Of a stretch of 64,000 nucleotides of DNA, positions 35,034-44,913 are shown one piece after another. Position 1 is the first letter of the stretch. Each line of letters opens with the position of its first letter. A program made the position numbers and the translations under genes. The notes under the pieces are model-generated. The model had not been told where the DNA came from, did not search any database, and worked only from the letters and a program-made list of their open reading frames with translations. The stretch comes from Pseudomonas vranovensis DSM 16006 (lineage in GTDB: Bacteria > Pseudomonadota > Gammaproteobacteria > Pseudomonadales > Pseudomonadaceae), in the NCBI RefSeq assembly GCF_000425805.1, contig NZ_KE384459.1:1-64000 (forward strand). The letters run 5' to 3'.

Positions 35034-35097
35034 GATCACGTGCCTCAAGGGGTCAGGGAGCCGGTGGCACACGCCACCGCTCAAGCCGGCTGCGGTA

Positions 35098-36579
35098 CTA
35101 CTTCAGGTACCAGCCCCAGTTCTGGTCACTGTCGTAGCGGGTGATCTGCTTGATTTCCAGGTAGTTGTTCAACCCCCACTCGCCAAGCTCGCGGCCGATA
35201 CCACTTTGTTTGTAGCCACCCCAGGGCGCCTCGGTAAAGGTTGGCTGCGAGCAGTTGATCCAGACGATGCCGGCGCGCAGCTTGCGGGCCACCCGTTCGG
35301 CGCGGACCAGGTCTTTGGACATCACTGCCGCTGCCAGGCCAAAACGTGAGTCGTTGGCTGAGCGCAGGGCCTCGGCCTCATCGTCAAACGGCCGTACACA
35401 CACCACCGGCCCGAAGATTTCTTCACGCCAGATCGCGCTGTGTAGCGGTACATCGGCAAAGAGGGTTGGCTGCAGGTAGAAGCCTTGATCAAAACCGGTG
35501 GGGCGTTCGCCGCCATAAACAAGTCGGGCACCCTCCTCCAGCCCGCCGGCGATGGCAGTCAACACCTTGTCGTATTGGCCCTTGCTCACCAGTGGCCCCA
35601 GCAGCACACCCTCCTCCATGCCGTTGCCGATGCGAACCTTCTCGGCCTCTTGGCGCAGCCGGTCGAGCAGCGGCGCATAGAGCTCACGCTGAACCAGTAC
35701 CCGAGAGGTGGCTGAACACACCTGCCCCTGGTTCCAGAAGATCCCGAACATGATCCACTCGACCGCTGACTCGATATCGCTATCGGCGAAGACGATGAAA
35801 GGCGATTTGCCGCCCAGCTCCAGGCTGATGTTCTTGATGTCATTGGCGGCCGCTTGCATGATCCTGCTGCCGGTCGGCACACTCCCGGTGAAGGCCAGCT
35901 TGTCGATGCCCGGGTGCTCGGCCAGTGCGGCGCCAGCACTCTGGCCCAGGCCTGGCAGCACGTTCAATACGCCCGCTGGCAGCCCGGCAGCGTCCGCAAT
36001 ACGCGCCAGTTCAAGCGCCGTCATGGGTGTCAGCTCGGACGGTTTGAGCACCATGCAGCAGCCGGCCGCCAAGGCCGGTGCCACTTTCCAGGCGGCCATC
36101 AGCAGCGGAAAGTTCCAGGGGATGATCGCCCCGGCCACACCCACCGGCTCCTTGCGTACTACCGAGCTGAAGCGCTCATCGGCCAAGGCCACGGGTTGAT
36201 CTTGCCGATCGTCCAGGCCTTCGGCGAGGTCGGCATAGTAATCAAAGCAACCCGCGCTGTCCCCGACATCCCACAGGGCTTCCGGCAGCGGCTTGCCGTT
36301 GTCGCGCACCTCAAGCTCGGCCAACGCCTGCTGGCGGTCGCGGATGCCCTGGGCGATACGCCGCAGCACGGCGGCACGCGCCGAACCGCTCAGGTGTGGC
36401 CAAGGCCCCTCGTCGAAAGCCTGGCGTGCGGCCTGCACCGCAAGGTCGACGTCGGCGGCGGTGGCAGCGGCCACTCTGGCGATCAGTGCCTCGCTGCTCG
36501 GGTCGATGGTAGCGAAGGTCCTGCCCTCGACCGGATCCACCCATTGGCCATTGATATACAGCTGAGTATCGGCATTCAT
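35098..36579 (-). CDS. Aldehyde dehydrogenase, betaine/aminoaldehyde type
   Basis: A 493-residue NAD-dependent aldehyde dehydrogenase. Motifs: IIPWNFPLLMAAWKVAPAL, the catalytic Glu in SLELGGKSP and catalytic Cys in GQVCSATSRVLV. The SPFIVFADSDIESAVEWIMF stretch and the tail with NWGWYLK resemble the plant ALDH10 / aminoaldehyde and betaine-aldehyde group more than aliphatic enzymes. This suggests an amino- or trimethylammonio-aldehyde as substrate (inference). The ATG at 36579 has GGAG 7 nt upstream. An ADH gene precedes it by 55 bp. Confidence 0.9.
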   Translation of the reverse strand: MNADTQLYINGQWVDPVEGRTFATIDPSSEALIARVAAATAADVDLAVQAARQAFDEGPWPHLSGSARAAVLRRIAQGIRDRQQALAELEVRDNGKPLPEALWDVGDSAGCFDYYADLAEGLDDRQDQPVALADERFSSVVRKEPVGVAGAIIPWNFPLLMAAWKVAPALAAGCCMVLKPSELTPMTALELARIADAAGLPAGVLNVLPGLGQSAGAALAEHPGIDKLAFTGSVPTGSRIMQAAANDIKNISLELGGKSPFIVFADSDIESAVEWIMFGIFWNQGQVCSATSRVLVQRELYAPLLDRLRQEAEKVRIGNGMEEGVLLGPLVSKGQYDKVLTAIAGGLEEGARLVYGGERPTGFDQGFYLQPTLFADVPLHSAIWREEIFGPVVCVRPFDDEAEALRSANDSRFGLAAAVMSKDLVRAERVARKLRAGIVWINCSQPTFTEAPWGGYKQSGIGRELGEWGLNNYLEIKQITRYDSDQNWGWYLK

Positions 36580-36634
36580 GTTTGAACTCCAAGCAAGCAA
36601 CACGGCTGGCGCTTGCGCGCCAACCGAACCGGTG

Positions 36635-37678
36635 TCAGGAAATTTTCAGCACCTTGCGGCCCACTACCGTGCCTTGGCGGATCTGCTCGAAAATCTCGCC
36701 GATCTCGCCCAGGGTGGTCAAGCTCGCTTGCACCGCGACCAGGCCGTTGGCCGCGAACTCCACGGCCTCATGCAGGTCTTGCCGGGTGCCCACGTTAGAG
36801 CCACGGATCGACAATTCCCAGTTGACGATGCGGTCGATGGAGCTGCGCACTTCATCGGCAGCGCCACCCGGCTGGCCAATGTAGATCGCCGTGCCGCCGG
36901 GACGCAGCAGTTTCACCGCCAGTTCAAATGCCTTGTTCGACGTGGCCGTCACCAGCACGCCATGCACACCACCCAACTCTTCGTGGATCGCGCTTTCAGG
37001 GTCTTTCAAGACGTTGTACACGCGCTCGGCGCCCAGGCGATGGGCCAGTTCCAGTTTTTTATCGCTGACATCAACGGCCACCACCCTCAGGCCCATGGCC
37101 TTGGCGTACTGCACCGCCACATGCCCCAGGCCGCCGATGCCGATCACAGCCATCCACTGTCCTGGCCGGGCGCCCGAACGCTTCAACCCGCGATACGTCG
37201 TGACGCCGGCACAAAGAATCGGCGCCAGGGCATACAAGTCAGCACCCTGCGGTACTTTTGCCACGAACGCCGCCGGCGCAACCATGTACTCGGCATAGCC
37301 GCCCGGTTTGCTGTAGCCGGTGGCCTCGCCCTGCTTGCAGATGGTCTCCATGCCGGCGCGGCAGTACTCACATGCGCCGCAAGCGCTGTACATCCAAGGC
37401 ACGCCAACGGTATCGCCGACCTTGTAGCCAGTCACTCCCTCACCGAGCTGGGCAATGTGCCCGGTGACTTCATGGCCAGGAATCAGCGGCAGGTTCGGGG
37501 GTGTCGGCCAGTCGCCATCGCAGGCATGCACATCGCTGTGGCAAACGCCGCAGGCCACGACCTTGATGAGAATTTCGCCAATGCCCGGCTGCGGTACCGG
37601 CACCTGCTCAAGGTTCAGCGGCCCGCCCAGTTCACGAAGCACAGCGGCGGTCATGGTTTTCTTGTTTGTGTCCAACAT
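36635..37678 (-). CDS. Zinc-dependent alcohol dehydrogenase (AdhP type)
   Basis: A 347-residue medium-chain dehydrogenase. Catalytic-zinc ligands lie in ACGVCHSD and PGHEVTG. The structural-zinc cysteines are CGACEYCRAGMETIC. The NAD-binding Rossmann motif is GIGGLGHVAVQYAKAMG. It resembles the propanol-preferring AdhP group. With the downstream ALDH it can take an alcohol to an acid in two steps. The start has GAGG 8 nt upstream. Confidence 0.92.
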   Translation of the reverse strand: MLDTNKKTMTAAVLRELGGPLNLEQVPVPQPGIGEILIKVVACGVCHSDVHACDGDWPTPPNLPLIPGHEVTGHIAQLGEGVTGYKVGDTVGVPWMYSACGACEYCRAGMETICKQGEATGYSKPGGYAEYMVAPAAFVAKVPQGADLYALAPILCAGVTTYRGLKRSGARPGQWMAVIGIGGLGHVAVQYAKAMGLRVVAVDVSDKKLELAHRLGAERVYNVLKDPESAIHEELGGVHGVLVTATSNKAFELAVKLLRPGGTAIYIGQPGGAADEVRSSIDRIVNWELSIRGSNVGTRQDLHEAVEFAANGLVAVQASLTTLGEIGEIFEQIRQGTVVGRKVLKIS

Positions 37679-37769
37679 AACGACATCCTCATGAAATAAC
37701 GTTTTTCTGGCAACACTGCGCCCCTGGCGCAGAGGAACCTGCGCGCCAAAGGTTGTTCGATGATTGCGC

Positions 37770-38357
37770 TCAGCTTGCCAGGGCTTCGCAGCGGCTGGCG
37801 TGAAGCAACAAAGAGATCTGTTGAATGAGCAGCACCGTGCTGTCCACTTCGGCAGGTGTGGGTTGGCGCCCGTATTTCACCGGTGGTATGAGCATCCAGA
37901 CAAAGTCCCCATAGTTGGGGCTGAGCACCACCTCGCAGGTTTTGTCTGCCGGGTGGTAATGGATGCTCAAGCCCCCCAGTTCCATCGCCATGCACAGGGG
38001 CAGCACCACGGCACTGGCGTTGAGTCGATCGCACACGGCTTGACGGCCGCGGTCCACTACAAAACTCGCCGTCCGGGTCGAAGGCTTCCAGCCGCGATAA
38101 CGCAGGCGAATCATCATGGCTGTTGCGCCCAGGTCCACCGCAACCTTCCAGCGCCAGCGGCAGGTGTAGATGCGCCCAATCACTTTGCTGGACAAGCGAT
38201 GCTCAAGCACCAGGTCATCTGCGCCCAGGCGGTGGTCCAGGACCGACACTGCACGTTCACTGTCGGCAACGTCATGGGCCATGTACGGGGCAAAGCGCGA
38301 AACCGTATCCCGAAGCATCTGCTGCGCGCGCCGGTCGATGATCGAATAAAGATCCAT
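37770..38357 (-). CDS. DUF3156 family protein
   Basis: A 195-residue soluble protein without signal peptide or membrane helix, with a W/R-rich centre (IYTCRWRWKVAVDLGATAMM). I assign it to DUF3156 from its length, composition and position just downstream of an APC permease, where this Pseudomonas family is often found. Function unknown. It is 18 bp downstream of the permease gene. Confidence 0.6.
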   Translation of the reverse strand: MDLYSIIDRRAQQMLRDTVSRFAPYMAHDVADSERAVSVLDHRLGADDLVLEHRLSSKVIGRIYTCRWRWKVAVDLGATAMMIRLRYRGWKPSTRTASFVVDRGRQAVCDRLNASAVVLPLCMAMELGGLSIHYHPADKTCEVVLSPNYGDFVWMLIPPVKYGRQPTPAEVDSTVLLIQQISLLLHASRCEALAS

Positions 38358-38375
38358 GCGGGCTTCCTCGTCGGG

Positions 38376-39812
38376 TTACTGGCGTTTCAACTGGGCAAGC
38401 ATGTCGCGCTCGAGCCCGTCACCGGGTTCATCCAGCGACTCGGAGCGATGCACGATCCGGCGCAGCACCTCGTCGAGCGGCACCGGCTGGAACAACGCCT
38501 GGCCGGTCTTCTTCAGGTAGATCACGCCAAACGCCAGGATCAAGGCCGAGCACACCACGGCAATGCCCAGTACCTGGGTATCGGCAACCAGCGAGCCGAT
38601 CATGTACAGGCAAGCGGCAATCCCCACCAACTGTGGCAGCGGGTAGAGCGGTGTGCGGAAAGGACGGTGGGCATTGGGGTACTTGACCCGCAGTACCAGG
38701 ACGTTGACCTGGGCGATCAGGTACGACATCAGCCAGGTGGTGCAGGCCACACTGATCATCATGGTGATCAAGGCGATGTCGGCCTGGTTGGCCATGGCGT
38801 AGACCAGCACGATCAGGATCAGCGCCACCACGAAGAAGATACTGAACCAGGGCGTTCTTGCGGTGGGGTGCAGCCAGGAAAAAATCTTCGGCAGCATGCC
38901 TTCGCGTGACAGGCCATACAACATGCGTGGCACGGCGATCAGATAGGTGTCGCAGGTGGTGACTGCCGCCAGGATCGAGATACTGCCCATGAGGATCAGC
39001 CCGGGCTGCCCCAACATGGCTGCTGCCCCGTCGACATGGGGAATGGTCGAGGCGGCCAGCTCTTCCAGCGACAGGTAGCGGGTGATGCTCAAGCCAAACA
39101 GCAGGTCGACCAACCAGATACTCGCGCAGCCAAAAATCATCGCCAGGGGGATGGTGCGCCCTGGGTTCTTGACCTCTTCGGCCAGGGGCGCGACGAATTC
39201 CATGCCGATGAACAGCCAGATCGCCAGGCTCAGGTGGCCAAGCTGATCCTGCCAGGGGCCGACAGAGAATGCCGGCTGTTCGGCCAGGGGGGCCGCCGTC
39301 TGGAAGCCGGTCAAGCCCCAGACACCCACCAGGCCGAGCATCAGCATCATGGCGATGGCCAGGGTCGTTTGCACGCGGCCGAACACGTCCACGCCTTTGA
39401 GGTTGATGGCTACCAGTACCGCCAGGATGCCCAGCGAAAACAGATACCACGGCACCCCGGTCAACCGTTCCAGCGACTGGCCGCCGATAATCATGTTGGT
39501 GCCGCCGTCGGTACCCACCAGCACGATGTAGCCGGCCAGCACCGCAAACAGAGCCGGGAGCTTGCCCAGTGCCGGCAGGGTGTATTCCCCCACCATGCCG
39601 GCCCCCGGCAACATGGCAGCGAGTTCGGAATACGACATGGCAACGCACAGGATCACCACCAGCGCCACCAATGCCACGAGGCTGAATGCGGGCCCCGAAA
39701 CACCGTAGCCATTGCCCAGCGCCACCATGGCCGTGCCCGACACCACCAGGCCCACCGATGTGGAGTAGGCAGCCCAGAACCCCAGGCTTCGGCTCAACTT
39801 CAAACTACTCAT
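38376..39812 (-). CDS. APC-superfamily amino acid/amine permease
   Basis: A 478-residue, 12-helix importer. It begins SLKLSRSLGFWAAYSTSVGL, followed by the unwound helix-1 region GLVVSGTAMVALGNGYGVSG, and has the APC motif FIGMEFVAPLAEEVKNPGRT in helix 6 and its loop. It would import an amino acid or amine feeding the ADH/ALDH pair (inference). The ATG at 39812 is preceded by GGAGAGG. First gene of the probable operon permease-DUF3156-ADH-ALDH-LuxR. Confidence 0.9.
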   Translation of the reverse strand: MSSLKLSRSLGFWAAYSTSVGLVVSGTAMVALGNGYGVSGPAFSLVALVALVVILCVAMSYSELAAMLPGAGMVGEYTLPALGKLPALFAVLAGYIVLVGTDGGTNMIIGGQSLERLTGVPWYLFSLGILAVLVAINLKGVDVFGRVQTTLAIAMMLMLGLVGVWGLTGFQTAAPLAEQPAFSVGPWQDQLGHLSLAIWLFIGMEFVAPLAEEVKNPGRTIPLAMIFGCASIWLVDLLFGLSITRYLSLEELAASTIPHVDGAAAMLGQPGLILMGSISILAAVTTCDTYLIAVPRMLYGLSREGMLPKIFSWLHPTARTPWFSIFFVVALILIVLVYAMANQADIALITMMISVACTTWLMSYLIAQVNVLVLRVKYPNAHRPFRTPLYPLPQLVGIAACLYMIGSLVADTQVLGIAVVCSALILAFGVIYLKKTGQALFQPVPLDEVLRRIVHRSESLDEPGDGLERDMLAQLKRQ

Positions 39813-40206
39813 AACGCACCTCTCCACTATTGTTTTTTTAATGACAAGCGGTGTGACGTAAACAGGAAGTGGGGGTAACGCTATCAATGCGGTGTCGAGG
39901 CTGTACATACACCGACGGGGGTAGACGCGTGACTCAGGTAAAACAACAGGCGCCGAACCAGTCCCAAAGCACAATCCAGGAGCAGCAAGGCAACAACGGC
40001 AGGCTCGGTGCAGCGGCGGGGGGAGTCGCCGACGAAACGCGGCGTCAGACGGGTACCAGCGGTCGATCGAGATGACGAATTTATTAACGAGTGCCTCTAA
40101 AAGGACGCCACCTGGCCAGGCGCTGCCAGGAACGGCAGCAACACAAGCCAGGGTTGGCCTCCAGTCGTTGCAGGCGTGAAGCGGGTCGCCAATCTAAACC
40201 TGGCCC
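39813..40206. other. Intergenic region, no gene seen
   Basis: About 390 bp between the permease start and the DUF3015 stop. It must hold the permease-operon promoter, but I could not pick convincing -35/-10 or operator sequences. Confidence 0.5.
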
Positions 40207-40713
40207 CTAGCTCGGCAGTTTTACATAACGGGCCAGTTGCTGGTCACGACTCATGACATCAAGGGTTGCGGTGAGAACCTGATCAGCGGTGACGTCCGGG
40301 GTAGAGAAGATACTGGAGAAGTTCTGGTGGGTGACCTGAGCAAAGTGCGTACGGTCTGCCTGGTCTATGCCCAACAGCGTGGCATACGCACTCAAGGCTT
40401 CGCCCTGCCCTTGCGCCATGTCCTCGGCAATGCTGTCCATCATGCCGTTCATGGCCAGCATCGAGCGCCCGCCATAGCCCAGCCGGGCCTTGGAGTCACA
40501 ACCGTTGGTGCCGGAGGTCAAGCCGAAAGTTGCGTTACCCGAGGTACCGTTGGTAGTCGTCGCCAGCAAGTGCGACCCCAGGCCGTTCTTGCCCTCGAAC
40601 AGCATGTTGCCCCAGCCGCAACCGTTGCCACCCGCCTGGTCCGCATGCGCCACCAGCGCGGCAGTGCTTAAAACACCGAAAACAAACACATTTTTGAGAA
40701 GTTTCTTAGACAT
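40207..40713 (-). CDS. DUF3015 family exported protein
   Basis: A 168-residue protein with a signal peptide (cleaved near LVAHADQA) and the family pattern GNGCGWGNMLFEGKNGLGSH, TSGTNGCDSK and AEDMAQGQGEALSAYATLLG. Periplasmic, function unknown, common in gamma-proteobacteria. Monocistronic here. Confidence 0.88.
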   Translation of the reverse strand: MSKKLLKNVFVFGVLSTAALVAHADQAGGNGCGWGNMLFEGKNGLGSHLLATTTNGTSGNATFGLTSGTNGCDSKARLGYGGRSMLAMNGMMDSIAEDMAQGQGEALSAYATLLGIDQADRTHFAQVTHQNFSSIFSTPDVTADQVLTATLDVMSRDQQLARYVKLPS

Positions 40714-41070
40714 GAGCGTTTTCCTTGTCGAGGTCGTTTTCTATACGGTCCAGATCGAGGGAGGGTATTCACCTGAAATACCCATGACTAAGTGTGTAGA
40801 TGACCTGAACCCAATTCGCCAGCCAGGCGCTGAACATAAAAGACAAGACTCGACATGGTGAATTGCCCCGAATGCCCTAGCCACCGTGCAAGCTCACTGC
40901 GAAACGCTGTTCAAACACTATCGGTGACAACTGTTTGTTGAAATCACGGCGGTGCTTGCGGTGTAGAATGCCTCGATGTAATCGAACACATTGCATGGAG
41001 GGACACCCTCCCCTCAACCTGGACTGTAGAACCCACTCACGCCTTTTGTCGTTTACCGCTGGAAGACCTC

Positions 41071-41250
41071 ATGAACAAACTGATCCTGCCTGTCGCCATC
41101 TTCGTCAGCGTGATGCTGACTGGAAAAATATCCGAGCATTTCGGGGTGGAGGGCAGTTGGAAAATCGGCTTGCTTTGCCTCGTGGCCGCCGCCGTCCAGA
41201 TCGCAGTTACCCGTTACCAGCGCACGCAGCGGCAAAAATCTCAATCCTGA
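41071..41250 (+). CDS. 59-residue small membrane protein
   Basis: A short gene starting MNKLILPVAIFVSVMLTGKI and containing a second hydrophobic segment (IGLLCLVAAAVQIAV), ending with a basic tail (RYQRTQRQKSQS). GGAAGA lies 7 nt before the ATG. Two helices with a short loop suggest an inner-membrane hairpin. No family recognised; the regular helix-loop-helix pattern makes coding likely. Confidence 0.5.
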   Translation: MNKLILPVAIFVSVMLTGKISEHFGVEGSWKIGLLCLVAAAVQIAVTRYQRTQRQKSQS

Positions 41251-41315
41251 CGAGGGTGCTTGGCTGTCGGAAACCGCAGGGATCAGTCACGGTTGTGTGG
41301 GCATGATTCGTTGAG

Positions 41316-42635
41316 CTATCTCAGGGATGTAATTGCGACATCGACCGCTTCGACAAGAATGTCCGCATGCTCTTTCGTAAACGCCAATAGCGGTCGTATC
41401 TTGAGCACGTTTTCGAGCGGGCCTGCGGCACTGATCAGCACACCCTGTTCACGCATCGAGTTGACGACCTTGCGAGCCTGCTCGGCTGCTGGTCTCTTGG
41501 TCGCGCGGTCGGTGACGAGCTCGACACCGAGGAACATGCCTGCCCCCCTGACCTCACCGATCATGTCATGGCGCTGCGCAAGCGTTGTCAGGCCCCCCAG
41601 CAGATATCCGCCAATGTCATGGGATCTCTGCTGCAGATGTTCTTCCTGGATCACGTCCAGAACAGCCTGGCCTGCTGCACACGAGACCGGGTTGCCTCCA
41701 AATGTGTTGAAGTAGCGCATGTTCTTTCCGAAGTCATCGACGACTTCAGGGCGTCCAACGATACCGGCAATGGGCTGACCATTACCCATCGGCTTGCCGA
41801 GCGTGACAATATCGGGACGCACGCCATGCCTCGAGAAACCCCACATGTTCAGGCCGGTACGAGCAAAACCTGACTGCACCTCGTCCGCGATGTACAGCAT
41901 TCCTTCTGCCTGAGCCAACGCAACACCTTCAGCGAGGAAGCCCGTCGGCCCGGGCAGGACGCCGTCGCTGGAGAAGATGCCATCGAGCAAAATAGCCGCG
42001 GGGCGAATACCGTGCGCCTTGAGGTCATCGATCGCGGCACGTACGTCTGCGGCGAACGTCGCCCCCACGTTTGCAGCCCCCAGACGGTAAGCATCGGGGG
42101 CGCGGACGGTACGGACATGCGCCGGGAGCACCATGCCGCGACCGAGCGACGGCGAAAGCTCGGCGATGTCTCCAGTCACACCGTGGTAGGCGAATTGGGT
42201 GATGATGACGCCGGTACCGCCTGTGTACTGCTTGGCGATCCGCAGCGCGAGGTCATTCGCTTCACTTCCGGTACAGGTGAACATCACCCGCTCCAGGTCA
42301 CCAGGGAATGTGCCCAACAACTGCTCGGCATAGTCGAGCACTCCCTCTTGCAGGTAGCGGGTGTGCGTGTTGAGCTGAAGTGACTGCCGGTACATTGCCT
42401 CAACCACTCGAGGATGGCAGTGACCGATGGAGGCGACGTTGTTGTAGGCATCCAGATAACGACGGCCCTGCTCATCGAAGAGCCAAACGCCCTCCCCTCG
42501 AACGGTATGAAGCGGTCGCTCGTAGAAAAGACGATACGCCGGGCCCAACAGACGCTCGCGGCGTTCAATCAGGCATCGTTCGGTTTCCGAAAGCCGAGTT
42601 GCGTCCTCTGGGGTGAAGCCGTTGATCATGCTCAT
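41316..42635 (-). CDS. Class-III PLP aminotransferase / phospho-lyase-like
   Basis: A 439-residue fold-type I PLP enzyme: DAYNNVASIGHCHPRVVEAM, TCTGSEANDLALRIAKQY, LYIADEVQSGFARTG (PLP Asp) and the Schiff-base Lys in TLGKPMGNGQP. It resembles the AGXT2-like group, which includes phospho-lyases acting on phosphoethanolamine and phosphohydroxylysine. The start overlaps the stop of the kinase gene (ATGA at 42635), so the two are coupled. The kinase partner makes an amine-phosphate lyase role plausible, though plain transamination cannot be excluded. Confidence 0.85.
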   Translation of the reverse strand: MSMINGFTPEDATRLSETERCLIERRERLLGPAYRLFYERPLHTVRGEGVWLFDEQGRRYLDAYNNVASIGHCHPRVVEAMYRQSLQLNTHTRYLQEGVLDYAEQLLGTFPGDLERVMFTCTGSEANDLALRIAKQYTGGTGVIITQFAYHGVTGDIAELSPSLGRGMVLPAHVRTVRAPDAYRLGAANVGATFAADVRAAIDDLKAHGIRPAAILLDGIFSSDGVLPGPTGFLAEGVALAQAEGMLYIADEVQSGFARTGLNMWGFSRHGVRPDIVTLGKPMGNGQPIAGIVGRPEVVDDFGKNMRYFNTFGGNPVSCAAGQAVLDVIQEEHLQQRSHDIGGYLLGGLTTLAQRHDMIGEVRGAGMFLGVELVTDRATKRPAAEQARKVVNSMREQGVLISAAGPLENVLKIRPLLAFTKEHADILVEAVDVAITSLR

Positions 42636-43699
42636 GCTTTGGCCTCTCGCAGGCATGCGGAAGAAATTCGATCTTCAATTTCAGATCGAGACAAAGACGA
42701 CACTGCATTCAAATTTGCCCACGCGCGCTGGGTGTTTCGAAGGATGTACTCACGATTCTCGGGATGGAGTTCGGCGCGCCACGAGTTGATGCAAAGGGCT
42801 AATGCCAACCGTGTGGCCAGCAGCTCCGGCAGCAGCGCCAGCTCTTCATGTGTAAGCGGATTGTGTTGATGGTAAGCGCCAATGACATCCAATGCCGGCG
42901 CCAGGACGTCGCCGGCCTGCCCAAGGTGGTAGGAAGCGGCCACCGCTACCTCGTTGACCAAAGGTGCGTACACCATGTCCCCGAAATCAAGAATGCTGCG
43001 CAGAACATCAGGATGCTTGGCATCCACGATAATGTTGTGCGGGTTCGTGTCATTGTGAATCACTTGTTTTCGCAGCCGAGGGACCCGGGGCAAGACAACG
43101 GACTCGTACAGATCAAGACGTTGCTCGACCAATTTACGCCCCTGACCGGGTTCGATGTGAATCAGAAGCGGTCGAAGGTGCGCGGCATGCTGCATGTCCC
43201 AGAGCAGCGCATGCCCGGCGGCAGGATGAGTGAAGCCTTCCAGCGCTACGTCAAGCCGGGCAATGGACTGCCCGATCACTCGGCGAAACGCCGTTGTAGT
43301 GCTACTCACGCAGTGAAGGGGCATTCCGTCTTCAAAAGACAGGAGCCGGACCAGCATGTGCTGCCCATCAATCTCGACAAAGGTGGCGTACTCGCCTGCA
43401 AGCGACGGATGCACGCGTTGAACCGGAAGACCGGGATCTTGACGCTCGATTCTGCGCATCGCCTGGTTGTGAAAGTCGACCACATCCGGATTCTCGAGCG
43501 GATGGGAGAGCTTGAGCAAGCGCGATGACCCGTCATCAAGCATCACGCGGAAATTGAGGTCTCGTTCGCCGCCCAACTTGTGAAGCGTGCCGCTCAATCC
43601 AAACTGCTGCTGGAGCACAGCGCACGCTTGCGCATCAGTGACCAGCGCTGGAGCGGCTTCCAGTAAGCTGTCATCAACAGCTAAATTTTCAAGGGGCAT
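42632..43699 (-). CDS. APH-family small-molecule kinase
   Basis: A 355-residue phosphotransferase of the aminoglycoside/choline-kinase fold, with the Brenner motif IHNDTNPHNIIVD and the metal-binding ILDFGDMVYAP. It resembles the hydroxylysine-kinase-like group more than antibiotic kinases. The start at 43699 has GAGG 9 nt upstream. It would phosphorylate a hydroxyl on an amine or amino acid, which the coupled PLP enzyme could then eliminate. Confidence 0.82.
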   Translation of the reverse strand: MPLENLAVDDSLLEAAPALVTDAQACAVLQQQFGLSGTLHKLGGERDLNFRVMLDDGSSRLLKLSHPLENPDVVDFHNQAMRRIERQDPGLPVQRVHPSLAGEYATFVEIDGQHMLVRLLSFEDGMPLHCVSSTTTAFRRVIGQSIARLDVALEGFTHPAAGHALLWDMQHAAHLRPLLIHIEPGQGRKLVEQRLDLYESVVLPRVPRLRKQVIHNDTNPHNIIVDAKHPDVLRSILDFGDMVYAPLVNEVAVAASYHLGQAGDVLAPALDVIGAYHQHNPLTHEELALLPELLATRLALALCINSWRAELHPENREYILRNTQRAWANLNAVSSLSRSEIEDRISSACLREAKA

Positions 43700-43756
43700 G
43701 AATCCCGTCCTCATCCGGCTTTCGAATGGCGCCCCTGTTTCCAAGGGCGCCATGCA

Positions 43757-44788
43757 TCACTTATTGGCCCAAGCGTTGAAGCGCTCCTCCAGATCCTCAC
43801 CGTGATCGATCCAGAACTCGGCGTCGGTAGCCCGGGCGTTTTTCAGATTTTCAGGTGCCGTCGGGAGTTTTTCGCCAACACGCTTATCTACCAGGCTCAT
43901 CGCGTTGGTGTTGCTGGGCCCATAAGGGATGGCTTCGACGTAGTTCTTCTGTTGAACAGGCTCGCTGGCGAAAGCGATGAAATTCTCTGCCAATTCCTTT
44001 TTCGCAGACCCTTTCACGATTGCCCAGTGGTCAAGGTCGTAAAGGCTCCCATTCCATTGCATTGCAAATGACTGGCCCTCCTCCTGGGCAGAGGTGACGC
44101 GACCGTTGTAGGCGGAGGTCATGACCACGTCACCGGCTACCAGCCACTGCAGCGGCTGCGCCCCGGAATCCCACCATTGGATGTTGGGTTTGATTTCGTC
44201 GAGCTTTTTGAATGCGCGTTGAATACCCGCTTCAGTGCCGAGAACCTTGTAGAGGTCCTGGTTGCTGACACCGTCCGCAAGCAGCGCGAACTCCAGCGTG
44301 AATTTCGCTCCACGGCGAAGGCCGCGCTTACCGGGATACTTCTTCATGTCCCAGAAATCGGCCCAACCTTGCGGGCTTGCGGCGAGCTTATTGGGATCGT
44401 AGGTCAGCACAGTCGACCAGATGAAAATGCCGACACCACAATCGCTGACGGCGGCAGGAATGAAATCCTCCTTCTTCCCTATCCGGCTCCAGTCCAAGGG
44501 TTCGAACAACCCCTCGCTGCAACCACGGATGAGCTCGGGAGATTCGACCTCCACCACATCCCAACTGGTTTTACCGGTGTCGGCCATCACCTTGATCTTG
44601 GCCATTTCACCGTTGTAGTCGTCCGCCGTGATGGTCGTGGCACTCTTGGCCGTGAAGGGTTTGTAGAACGCCTTTTCTTGAGCCTGGCGATTGTTCCCGC
44701 CAAAGGAAACCACGGTTAGCGTTTCAGCGGCATTCAACGGGCCTGCAATCGTTCCAAGCAAAAGTACCGCTGCGATTTTCTTATTCAT
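43757..44788 (-). CDS. Polyamine-type ABC transporter substrate-binding protein
   Basis: A 343-residue periplasmic protein (signal peptide cleaved near PLNAAETL) of the PotD/PotF family, with LTVVSFGGNNRQAQEKAFYK at the mature start and WWDSGAQPLQWLVAGDVVM. No permease or ATPase gene is in the cluster, so it must share a transporter encoded elsewhere. It lies 57 bp upstream of the kinase gene on the same strand, suggesting that it captures the amine the kinase acts on. Confidence 0.9.
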   Translation of the reverse strand: MNKKIAAVLLLGTIAGPLNAAETLTVVSFGGNNRQAQEKAFYKPFTAKSATTITADDYNGEMAKIKVMADTGKTSWDVVEVESPELIRGCSEGLFEPLDWSRIGKKEDFIPAAVSDCGVGIFIWSTVLTYDPNKLAASPQGWADFWDMKKYPGKRGLRRGAKFTLEFALLADGVSNQDLYKVLGTEAGIQRAFKKLDEIKPNIQWWDSGAQPLQWLVAGDVVMTSAYNGRVTSAQEEGQSFAMQWNGSLYDLDHWAIVKGSAKKELAENFIAFASEPVQQKNYVEAIPYGPSNTNAMSLVDKRVGEKLPTAPENLKNARATDAEFWIDHGEDLEERFNAWANK

Positions 44789-44913
44789 GCGTCTCTCCAG
44801 GTCAGCTACGGGTCGTGGGCAGCTTTAAAGGGATGGCAGTTTTCTTGTAGTGGCAGCATCGATCGAATGTGGTGCTTGCCCTGATGGGGACAACATCCAT
44901 TAAAACACATAAT

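Noticed and set aside
39869..40075. 68-codon plus-strand ORF upstream of the permease
   Set aside because: Low-complexity Gln/Gly/Arg composition and no ribosome site; likely chance.
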